This document shows, one piece after another, positions 1 through 5,817 of a DNA stretch of 5,819 nucleotides. Both the position numbers and the translations under genes were made by a program. The notes beneath the pieces were generated by a model, which made no database searches, was not told the DNA's origin, and saw nothing but the letters and a program-made list of their open reading frames with translations. Source of the stretch: a bacterium (GTDB taxonomy: Bacteria; Oederibacteriota; PGYV01; DSBP01); NCBI GenBank assembly GCA_011049465.1, contig DSBP01000112.1, positions 1-5,819 of the forward strand. The letters are read 5' to 3'. The stretch's first letter is position 1. Every line of letters begins with the position of its first letter.

Positions 1-244
1 ATGTTGAGGTGGGCCGGGGCAGGCAGCGGAGAAATTTCGCCGATTTACATCGGCGGTGAGCCTGTTCATTTGGGGGAACGTGAATATGCGCGGTTAGGCT
101 TGCGCGGGTTTTAGTGCGGTTTAAATGATGATGTGCTTTGATGTTTGGGATGGCGTCGAATAGCGCACAACCCGGACGCGCCCTGAGTTCTCGACGAAAT
201 TTTCCACTACCCGCCCCGTCCTGCGATGGTTTGTGTTGGCGCAT
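1..244 (-). other. GC-rich block of unknown nature with a leftward open frame running off the window edge
   Basis: I do not recognise any gene here. By hand count positions 1-240 are about 55% GC, against about 28% for 241-343 and for the gap at 4621-4784, so this is not ordinary intergenic DNA for this genome. On the minus strand one frame starts at an ATG (complement of 242-244) and stays open for 81 codons to the window edge. The predicted product is rich in Arg, His and Lys, with no motif I know. There is no Shine-Dalgarno sequence ahead of that ATG, and 10 of its 11 arginines use CGN codons, whereas AGG is frequent in the rightward genes. It could be the start of a divergent gene, a decayed gene, or a non-coding repeat element that happens to be open. 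No tRNA or riboswitch pattern was seen. The coding reading is weak. Confidence 0.25.
38..55. repeat. Perfect inverted repeat, 7-bp stem with 4-nt loop
   Basis: CGCCGAT at 38-44 pairs exactly with ATCGGCG at 49-55 around the loop TTAC. The stem has five G-C pairs, so it would fold stably in RNA or could be bound as a DNA palindrome. No run of T follows on either strand, so it is not an intrinsic terminator. It lies inside the GC-rich block at the left edge and may belong to a repeat element or structured RNA there. The function is unknown. Confidence 0.5.
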
Positions 245-275
245 TGGTTGTTTTGTAAGCGTACTAACTTTTAAC

Positions 276-304
276 TTGAAAATTCAGGATTTTAAATTTA
301 AAAT
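276..304 (+). promoter_or_regulatory. Sigma70-type promoter for the GH94 gene
   Basis: A -35 box TTGAAA (276-281, 5 of 6 to consensus) and a -10 box TAAAAT (299-304, 5 of 6) are separated by an optimal 17-bp spacer in AT-rich DNA. Transcription would begin near 311, giving a leader of roughly 33 nt before the TTG start at 344, too short for a riboswitch. The call rests on box match and spacing only. AT-rich DNA throws up chance matches, but the position directly upstream of the gene makes this the natural candidate. Confidence 0.6.
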
Positions 305-331
305 AGGTTAAATAAAAAAACGCTTTCGCTC

Positions 332-338
332 AGGAGGT
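332..338 (+). promoter_or_regulatory. Ribosome binding site fixing the TTG start of the GH94 gene
   Basis: AGGAGGT lies 6-7 nt ahead of the TTG at 344-346. It is a near-perfect anti-Shine-Dalgarno match and is why a non-ATG start is accepted. The next in-frame ATG is codon 31, inside the conserved N-terminal region. Confidence 0.85.
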
Positions 339-343
339 TTATC

Positions 344-2698
344 TTGAAATACGGTGATTTTTCAGAGGATTTGCGCGAGTATGTTATTACACGGCCTGAT
401 ACGCCCACGCCCTGGATTAATTACATATCAAACATGCGCGGATACTGCGGGATTGTCAGCCAGACAGGCGGGGGGTTCTCCTTTCACCAGGACCCGCGTG
501 ACAGGCGCATAACAAAATACCGCTATAACAATATCCCGGTTGACAGGCCGGGAAGGTACATTTACGTAAGAGACGACGATACGGGTGAGTACTGGTCGCC
601 GTCATGGCAGCCTGTGATGAAAAAACCGGACAGCTACAGGTGCAGGCACGGGCTCGGCTATACCATCATCTCATCCGAATACTCGGGGATAAGCCATGAG
701 CTTACATATTTTGTGCCCGTTGATTATGACTGTGAAGTGTGGCGGTTAAAGATAAGGAATGATTCGGGGAGGAAGCGCAGTTTTTCACTGATTCCTTATT
801 CCGAGTTTACAATGTGGTGCGAGCCTGAGTCGCGCAATATCCAGTGGTCGCTCCATCTGACGAGGTGCGGAGCTGAGCGGGGAATGGTATTTTATGATTT
901 TGTCGAGCCGCACCCCGCCTTTGACATGAACGCCAACAAAAATTACCGGGCAGACAGGCCCGGGTTTGCGTATATGGGGATAAATATGAAGGTGCTTGAT
1001 TTTGACTGTTCGAGGGACGCTTTTATAGGGATGTATAATTCGGAGACAAACCCGGACGGCGCGAAGAGGGGGAAGCTGTCAAATTCAATTATCCGCGGCG
1101 GCATCGCGTGCGCGGCTCTGCGCGCCTCTTTTGAGCTCGCGCCCGGAAAGGAAAAAGAACTTGTCGTGACGCTTGGATTCTCTGAAAAGAGGGAGGAGGC
1201 AAGGCAAACCGCCCGTTTTTTCAGCGGCAAAGGGGCTGTTGACGCCGGGCTTAAAAAGGTAAAAAAAGAGTGGGATAAATTTCTCGGGGCTATGAGCTTT
1301 GAGACGCCTGACAGGGAACTCAACACAATGGCCAATGTATGGAACCAGTACCAGTGCAAGACCACCTTTGACTGGTCAAGATACATATCATTTTATGAGA
1401 ATGGAGAGGGCCGCGGAATGGGGACAAGGGATTCGTGCCAGGACACTTTGGCTGTAAACGCCATGATACCCGGCCGTGTAAAGGATAGAATAAGGCAGAT
1501 AATCTCAACCTGCCAGTTTGAGACAGGGGACTGCTACCATCAGTTTTTTCCGCTCGGCGGCAGGGGCGATTTAAAGGGGTTTTCCGACGACCATTTGTGG
1601 CTCGTCGTGATGGTGCATGCGTATCTTGCGGAGACAGGGGATTTTAAGATGCTCAAAGAGCGGCTGAAATACGCGGACTCGGAAAGGGAAGATGATATTT
1701 ATACGCATCTTAAGTCAGCCGTTGATTATACGGAGAGGATGAAGGGTCCAAACGGGCTTCCCCTTATACTCACAGCGGACTGGAACGACACGCTTCACCT
1801 GTGGATGGAGGCAAAAGAGCCCGAGTCAGTGCTCACTGCGCAGTTCTATATATATACGTTATCGCTTCTCGCGGATATCGCGGTTAAGGCGGATAAGTCC
1901 GCTGATGCTGAAATCTTTAAGAAGCGCGCTGCTGATATGGCGCGGCTGGTAAATGAGAAGTGCTGGGACGGCGGGTGGTATTTGAGGGGGTTTGGAGCCG
2001 GGGTAATAGGCACATACAGGTCAAAACAGGCAAAGATTTTCCTCAATACACAGTCCTGGGCAGTAATATCGGGCGCAGCGCCCCCTGACAGGGCAAGAAA
2101 GGCCATGGAGAGCGTAAGCTGCATGCTTGCGGGCGAAGAGGGGATAAAGACTCTGTGGCCGCCGTTTTCCTCATATGATCAGGCATACGGATTAATATCA
2201 AGGTACAATGTGGGAAGGAAGGAAAACGGCATATTCAGCCATGCGAATGCATGGGCAATAATTGCTGAAGCATTACTTGAACGGCCCGAAAAAGCCTTTG
2301 AATACTACAAAAACATACTCCCCTTAAAGCGGAACAATAAGGCGGAAATACTTAAAACTGAACCCTATGTGTTCTGCCAGACAATATGCACTGAAGAGGC
2401 GCATAATGCAGGTGAAGGCGCGAATTCGTGGCTCACAGGCACTGCCTCATGGATGCATGTGGCAGCTACCCGGTATATTCTGGGTATAAGGCCGGTTCTT
2501 GGGGGACTCAAAATAGCACCGGTTATACCCAAAGAGTGGCCCGGTTTTACCGCGAAGAGGAGATTCAGGGGTTGTGAGTACACAATCAGGGTAAAGAGGG
2601 GCTTGAAGAGGAGGATAAGGGTAAACGGAAGGGAGATAGACGGGGATGTCATAAAACCGGGAAAGGGGAAAAGGGCGGAAGTGGATGTGGAAATATAA
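344..2698 (+). CDS. GH94 glycoside phosphorylase (cellobiose/chitobiose phosphorylase family)
   Basis: This is a cytoplasmic inverting phosphorylase that splits a beta-linked disaccharide or oligosaccharide with inorganic phosphate, releasing an alpha-sugar-1-phosphate. The 784 residues are close to the usual ~800. Expected architecture is an N-terminal beta-sandwich (about 1-280), helical linker, (alpha/alpha)6 barrel (about 325-710) and small C-terminal beta domain (about 711-784). Visible family signatures are MKYGDF...REYVITRPDTPTPWINY at the extreme N-terminus, GRGMGTRDSCQD (356-367), YHQFFPLGGRGD (398-409), FSDDHLWL (413-420), TADWNDTL (477-484) with Asp482 the likely general acid by analogy to the DWND motif, ENGIFSH (627-633) with a probable phosphate-contacting His633, EPYVFCQT (673-680) and NSWLTGTASW (694-703). 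There is no signal peptide. The TTG start is supported by AGGAGGT and by the family N-terminus beginning at residue 1. The substrate is unresolved: cellobiose, diacetylchitobiose and other beta-glucosides remain possible. The reading frame is intact. Confidence 0.95.
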   Translation: MKYGDFSEDLREYVITRPDTPTPWINYISNMRGYCGIVSQTGGGFSFHQDPRDRRITKYRYNNIPVDRPGRYIYVRDDDTGEYWSPSWQPVMKKPDSYRCRHGLGYTIISSEYSGISHELTYFVPVDYDCEVWRLKIRNDSGRKRSFSLIPYSEFTMWCEPESRNIQWSLHLTRCGAERGMVFYDFVEPHPAFDMNANKNYRADRPGFAYMGINMKVLDFDCSRDAFIGMYNSETNPDGAKRGKLSNSIIRGGIACAALRASFELAPGKEKELVVTLGFSEKREEARQTARFFSGKGAVDAGLKKVKKEWDKFLGAMSFETPDRELNTMANVWNQYQCKTTFDWSRYISFYENGEGRGMGTRDSCQDTLAVNAMIPGRVKDRIRQIISTCQFETGDCYHQFFPLGGRGDLKGFSDDHLWLVVMVHAYLAETGDFKMLKERLKYADSEREDDIYTHLKSAVDYTERMKGPNGLPLILTADWNDTLHLWMEAKEPESVLTAQFYIYTLSLLADIAVKADKSADAEIFKKRAADMARLVNEKCWDGGWYLRGFGAGVIGTYRSKQAKIFLNTQSWAVISGAAPPDRARKAMESVSCMLAGEEGIKTLWPPFSSYDQAYGLISRYNVGRKENGIFSHANAWAIIAEALLERPEKAFEYYKNILPLKRNNKAEILKTEPYVFCQTICTEEAHNAGEGANSWLTGTASWMHVAATRYILGIRPVLGGLKIAPVIPKEWPGFTAKRRFRGCEYTIRVKRGLKRRIRVNGREIDGDVIKPGKGKRAEVDVEI

Positions 2699-2715
2699 AA
2701 TAGTCTTCATACGCT

Positions 2716-2731
2716 TTATGTGATAACATAA
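2716..2731. promoter_or_regulatory. 16-bp palindrome, possible operator ahead of the sensor kinase gene
   Basis: TTATGT (2716-2721) and ACATAA (2726-2731) form a perfect 6-bp inverted repeat around GATA in the 61-bp gap between the GH94 and kinase genes. The AT-rich stem would be weak in RNA and no T-run follows, so a protein-binding site is likelier than a terminator. It overlaps a poor candidate -10, CATAAT (2727-2732). That box has no convincing -35: TTCATA at 2706-2711 matches 4 of 6, but the spacing is 15. No regulator family is assigned. The half-site spacing is not that of a CRP (TGTGA-N6-TCACA) site. Confidence 0.35.
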
Positions 2732-2759
2732 TAGCAGCAAATTAAACACGGGTGAAGAT

Positions 2760-4619
2760 ATGGGCAAACGGTTACTGACAGGTTTTTTGCTCAGCGTACT
2801 GGTTTTAACGGTTTTTTTGCCGCTTCGGCTATACGCAAAAGGAAGGGAAGCAAATATACTTCTTATAAATTCCTACCATCCGGGATACACCTGGTCAGAT
2901 GACGAGACCGATGCTGTCGTAGATTACCTGATGAAAAGCAGCCTTGATTATGAGATGTATGTGGAATACATGGATTCAAAACGTTACGGCAGAAAAACGG
3001 GCGGGGAGTGGCTGGGGCGCGCAATCAGGGAAAAATATTCCGGCAAACCATTCTCTGCCGTAATAGCCCTTGACGACCCGGCTTATGGGTTCGCGCTGGA
3101 AAACAGGGTCGTTTTTTTTCCGGGTGTGCCTGTTATTTTTTGTGGCGTGTCGGATATTGAGCCTGACGCCAAAAATGTGCCGGACAACACAGCGGGCGCG
3201 TATGAAAAGGTTGAGATAAAAGGAACTCTGGACCTGGCTCTTAATATGCATACGGAGGCTGAAAGAGCATATATTATTACTGACAGGACATTTAATAACA
3301 GGCTTAGTTATCGGGAACTGAAAACTCTTGAGCCCGAATACAGCGGGCGGGTTGAGTTTGTTTTTCTTGATAAAGGGCATGGGTTGTCGTTTGACACCCT
3401 CTTTGACGAAGTGGAATCAATGGGCCCCGGAGGGATTGTTTTTTACAGGGGGTTTACGGTTGATAACGAGGGAAAATCAATGCGCAATGAAAAGGTATTA
3501 TCCCGCGTCTGCGCGCTCTCGGTAAATCCTGTTTATGTTACAAAGACTGACGAACTGGGATACGGCGCTCTGGGCGGCGTTTTAAGATGCGGAAAAGAGC
3601 ACGGGAAATATGCGGCAGAAATAGCCGCGGCGGTTTTAAGGGGAGCGGACATAAACAGTTTTGATAAGATAAAAGAGCTGGAAAACAGGTCGTGGATTGA
3701 CATGGCGCAGGCAAAGCGTTTTGGGGTAAGAAAACAGAATATTCCCGGAGGAACACTGCTTCTGAATGACGAGCCCTCGTATATCAAGAGGCACTTAAGC
3801 GCAATCCTTACTGCCGCGGCCATTGTGGCGGTTCAGGCTTTTATAATAGTGCTTCTTGTCTTTAACATATCGCGCCGCCGCAGGGCAGAGGCTGACCTCA
3901 GGGCGCGCGCGCTTGAGCTGCAGGAGGCGAATGAGGAATTGAAGCATTTTACATACGCGGCTTCGCATGACCTGAAAGAGCCGCTGAGGCAGATAAAGCT
4001 TAGCGTGCAGATGGCAGCCAAAAAGGCGCCGGGGGATTCCGCTGAACTGCTGGATAATGCAGTCAGGGCTGTTGACAGGCTCTTCGCGCTTTTAAACAGC
4101 ATGCTGAGCTACGCTGTTATAGGCAGGCAGGACATTAAAACAGAACTGTTTCCGCTTAAACGGGCCGCAGCCGCGGCTGCTGCATGCGTAGCGGGAATGG
4201 TAAAAACAAAAGGCGCGGAGATAGCGATAAATATTCCGGACAGCGTGATGGTTGACTGGAACGCTGAAAATATTACGTTTTTATTCCAGAACCTCTTTGT
4301 AAACGCGATAAAATTCAGGTCAAAACTCCCGCCTGTGATTGAGGTTTTTTACACGCCCGGCGGGGATGGAAAAGAGGCGGTTTGCGGGGTAAGGGACAAC
4401 GGAATAGGGATTGCGGAGGAGTACCGGTCAAAGGTTTTTGACCTCTTCTACAGGATGCATTCAAGGGAGGATTACGAAGGCAGCGGCCTGGGGCTGGCGA
4501 TATGCGGCAGGATAGTAAAAAAATACGGAGGAAAAATATGGGTTGAGTCAGAGGGAGTGGAGGGGAAGGGAAGCGTCTTTTATTTTACCCTGCCGGGGGT
4601 AAGGATGGAAAAAAACTGA
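2760..4619 (+). CDS. Membrane sensor histidine kinase with ABC substrate-binding-like periplasmic domain
   Basis: This is an intact two-component sensor of 619 residues. In order: a hydrophobic signal peptide or first anchor (about 5-26, possible cleavage after LYA), an extracytoplasmic two-lobed domain (about 30-335), a transmembrane helix (about 346-369), a charged coiled-coil linker (about 370-396), HisKA, and HATPase_c. The sensor begins ANILLINSYHPGYTWSDDE and contains GYGALGGVL...HGKYAAEIAAAVLRG. This resembles the ABC_sub_bind type of periplasmic binding protein found fused to kinases; the ligand is unknown. The phosphoacceptor is His403 in ASHDLKEPLR. The N box is NLFVNAIKF (Asn515), G1 is DNGIGI (546-551), the F box is VFDLFYRMH and G2 is GSGLGLAI (574-581), so all ATP-binding motifs are present. 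Glu407 occupies the H+4 position, where many kinases have the Thr/Asn needed for phosphatase activity. There is no receiver domain and no adjacent response regulator. GGTGA at 2751-2755 supports the ATG. A run of seven alanines (469-475) uses mixed codons. Confidence 0.93.
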   Translation: MGKRLLTGFLLSVLVLTVFLPLRLYAKGREANILLINSYHPGYTWSDDETDAVVDYLMKSSLDYEMYVEYMDSKRYGRKTGGEWLGRAIREKYSGKPFSAVIALDDPAYGFALENRVVFFPGVPVIFCGVSDIEPDAKNVPDNTAGAYEKVEIKGTLDLALNMHTEAERAYIITDRTFNNRLSYRELKTLEPEYSGRVEFVFLDKGHGLSFDTLFDEVESMGPGGIVFYRGFTVDNEGKSMRNEKVLSRVCALSVNPVYVTKTDELGYGALGGVLRCGKEHGKYAAEIAAAVLRGADINSFDKIKELENRSWIDMAQAKRFGVRKQNIPGGTLLLNDEPSYIKRHLSAILTAAAIVAVQAFIIVLLVFNISRRRRAEADLRARALELQEANEELKHFTYAASHDLKEPLRQIKLSVQMAAKKAPGDSAELLDNAVRAVDRLFALLNSMLSYAVIGRQDIKTELFPLKRAAAAAAACVAGMVKTKGAEIAINIPDSVMVDWNAENITFLFQNLFVNAIKFRSKLPPVIEVFYTPGGDGKEAVCGVRDNGIGIAEEYRSKVFDLFYRMHSREDYEGSGLGLAICGRIVKKYGGKIWVESEGVEGKGSVFYFTLPGVRMEKN

Positions 4620-4648
4620 AAAGTTAAAACTGAAAACTTAAAGTTAAA
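4613..4648. repeat. Short AT-rich direct repeats at the 3' end of the kinase gene
   Basis: AAACTGAAAA occurs at 4613-4622 and again at 4627-4636. The first copy contains the kinase stop codon TGA (4617-4619). GTTAAA follows the first copy (4623-4628) and recurs at 4643-4648. The pattern looks like a local duplication of the gene end. It forms no GC-rich hairpin and is not a convincing terminator. It may be simple AT-rich drift. Confidence 0.4.
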
Positions 4649-4720
4649 TCATACGTTGAGTTCTTAATCGGGAATATAGTCTTTAATGGAAATGTAAATG
4701 GGAATTGATTTTAATTTATA

Positions 4721-4748
4721 TTGACTTCCCGTCTTTTAGTGTTATTAT
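4721..4748 (+). promoter_or_regulatory. Sigma70-type promoter for ribH-nusB
   Basis: The -35 box TTGACT (4721-4726, 5 of 6) and the -10 box TATTAT (4743-4748, 5 of 6) are separated by 16 bp. Transcription would start near 4755, leaving about 30 nt before the ribH ATG at 4785. That leader is too short to hold an FMN riboswitch. The rest of the gap 4620-4720 is about 28% GC and shows no gene, RNA or clear terminator for the kinase gene. Confidence 0.65.
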
Positions 4749-4770
4749 GAATTATTCCTTTTAAACCGCA

Positions 4771-4776
4771 AGGAGG
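4771..4776 (+). promoter_or_regulatory. Ribosome binding site deciding the ribH start
   Basis: AGGAGG stands 8 nt before the ATG at 4785. An upstream in-frame GTG at 4776-4778 shares its first base with this site, so it cannot be the start used with it. This shortens ribH by three codons relative to the longest open frame. Confidence 0.85.
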
Positions 4777-4784
4777 TGCTTAAA

Positions 4785-5246
4785 ATGAAGGAGTTTAAAG
4801 GTTCGCTTTCAGGCAAGGATAAAAAAGTAGCCATAGTAATATCGCGCTTTAACGAGGCAATATCGAAAAACCTTTTAACGGGCGCTGTTGACTGCCTTAC
4901 GCGGCACGGTGTAGCCGACGCGTCAATAGACGTTTACTGGACGCCTGGTTCTTTTGAAATACCTGTAATACTCTCAAACCTCGCGAAAAAAGGGAAGTAT
5001 GACGGTTACCTGGCGCTTGGCGCGGTTATACGCGGAGAGACGCCCCACTTTGAATATGTGGCAGCAGAGGTATCCAAAGGCATCGCCTCAATCAGCATAT
5101 CGTCGGGAATTCCGGTGGCGTTCGGCATAATAACAGCCGATACTGTTGAGCAGGCAAAGGACAGGGCAGGTGTTAAGAGCGGAAACAAGGGATGGGATTC
5201 GGCAATGTCGGTCATAGAAATGATGGATCTGTTAACGCAGATATAA
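4785..5246 (+). CDS. ribH: 6,7-dimethyl-8-ribityllumazine synthase
   Basis: This enzyme catalyses the penultimate step of riboflavin synthesis: it condenses 5-amino-6-ribitylamino-uracil with 3,4-dihydroxy-2-butanone 4-phosphate to give lumazine. Family members assemble into pentamers or 60-subunit icosahedral shells in the cytoplasm. The 153-residue product is full length. Numbered from the ATG at 4785, active-site positions fall where I recall them in the Bacillus subtilis enzyme: Phe22 in SRFNE, Phe57-Glu58 in GSFEIP, GAVIRGETPH (79-88) with catalytic His88, Phe113, Arg127 and Lys135. That agreement, with the AGGAGG placement, supports this start over the GTG nine bases upstream. nusB follows 15 nt after the stop, so the two are probably cotranscribed from the promoter at 4721-4748. 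No other rib gene is in the window, so the rest of the pathway must be elsewhere. Confidence 0.97.
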   Translation: MKEFKGSLSGKDKKVAIVISRFNEAISKNLLTGAVDCLTRHGVADASIDVYWTPGSFEIPVILSNLAKKGKYDGYLALGAVIRGETPHFEYVAAEVSKGIASISISSGIPVAFGIITADTVEQAKDRAGVKSGNKGWDSAMSVIEMMDLLTQI

Positions 5247-5261
5247 AACAAAAGGAAAAAA

Positions 5262-5747
5262 ATGGGCATACGCAGAGCAGGCAGGATAATCGCATTACAG
5301 GGGCTTTACCAGTACGATATAGCGCAGAAAGAGTGGGATGAGATAGAGGAGTTCATAAAAACATATCCTGTATCAAATCTCGCGGGCAACGAGGAAAAGA
5401 AAGAGGGCTTTCTTGAAAAATCGCAGGAGTTTGCCGCGGAGCTTGTAAAAACCGTGCTTGATAACATCGCGCAGATTGATTCAATCATACCCAACTACCT
5501 GAAAAACTGGAAGTATGACAGGATACTCTCCATAGACCGCAATATCCTGAGGATGGGGCTTGCTGAGCTTGTTTACAGGGAAGACATCCCGTATAAAGTT
5601 ACCATTAACGAGGCCATAGAACTGGCAAAGAAATTCGGGGATGATAAATCGGGCAGTTTTATCAACGGCGTCCTTGACAACATAGTCAAAAACGAGCGCA
5701 CTGCATTTGAAGTGCTGAACAACAAACTGGCAGGCGTAAGCAAGTAA
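5262..5747 (+). CDS. nusB: Transcription antitermination factor NusB
   Basis: NusB is a small all-helical RNA-binding protein. With NusE (ribosomal protein S10) it binds boxA RNA and lets RNA polymerase read through rRNA operons. The 161 residues are slightly longer than the typical ~140. The extra length lies mainly in an acidic/lysine-rich stretch at about 22-55, between the first helix and the core. The N-terminus RRAGRIIALQGLYQYD (4-19) is the family's Arg-rich first helix. The C-terminal half is characteristic: NWKYDRILSIDRNILRMGLAE (first residue 82), IPYKVTINEAIELAKKF (109-125) and SFINGVLDNI (132-141). The ATG at 5262 has AAAGGA at 5251-5256, a modest ribosome binding site. It lies 15 nt after ribH, an arrangement found in many bacteria and consistent with a housekeeping operon. 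Confidence 0.97.
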   Translation: MGIRRAGRIIALQGLYQYDIAQKEWDEIEEFIKTYPVSNLAGNEEKKEGFLEKSQEFAAELVKTVLDNIAQIDSIIPNYLKNWKYDRILSIDRNILRMGLAELVYREDIPYKVTINEAIELAKKFGDDKSGSFINGVLDNIVKNERTAFEVLNNKLAGVSK

Positions 5748-5784
5748 TACCCTTTGTTTCTTGCCTGAAAAACAGTAAACAAGC

Positions 5785-5817
5785 AGGTTTTGAACAGCGA
5801 AAAAACCTTATTTTTTT
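5785..5817 (+). terminator. Weak candidate intrinsic terminator after nusB
   Basis: AGGTTTT (5785-5791) pairs perfectly with AAAACCT (5802-5808) across a 10-nt loop. It is followed by TATTTTTTT (5809-5817), with seven consecutive T residues. The stem has only two G-C pairs, so it would be weak, but the position 38 nt after the nusB stop and the U-tract fit a Rho-independent terminator. The window ends two bases later, so what follows cannot be judged. Confidence 0.45.

Noticed and set aside
87..107. TGCGCGG direct repeat (87-93 and 101-107)
   Set aside because: Seven bases repeated once in GC-rich DNA is within chance expectation, with no further copies seen.
1..114. Short rightward open frame of 37 codons starting with ATG at the first base
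   Set aside because: No upstream sequence is available to show a ribosome binding site, the product matches nothing I know, and the longer leftward frame covers the same DNA.
1..343. tRNA, riboswitch or CRISPR array in the left gene-free stretch
   Set aside because: No T-loop GTTCRANNC in a cloverleaf context, no recognisable riboswitch core, and no regularly spaced repeats on either strand.
943..1508. Leftward open frames of 147 and 62 codons inside the GH94 gene
   Set aside because: They lie wholly antisense to an intact, motif-rich enzyme gene and encode low-complexity Ser/Pro/Leu-rich products typical of shadow frames.
2976..3823. Leftward frames (134, 96 and 72 codons) and a rightward 65-codon frame within the kinase gene
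   Set aside because: All overlap the sensor domain coding sequence in other frames and show no family motifs or suitable ribosome binding sites.
4586..4603. Hairpin TTACCC-TGCCGG-GGGTAA near the end of the kinase gene as a terminator
   Set aside because: It lies inside the coding sequence and is not followed by a T-run on the plus strand.
4700..4730. GGGAA...TTCCC inverted repeat in the ribH upstream gap as a terminator for the kinase gene
   Set aside because: The stem is only 5 bp with a 21-nt loop and a weak T-tract, and it overlaps the ribH -35 box.
4776..4784. GTG at 4776 as the ribH start, adding three residues
   Set aside because: The GTG overlaps the AGGAGG that serves the ATG at 4785, and starting at 4785 puts active-site residues at the Bacillus subtilis positions.
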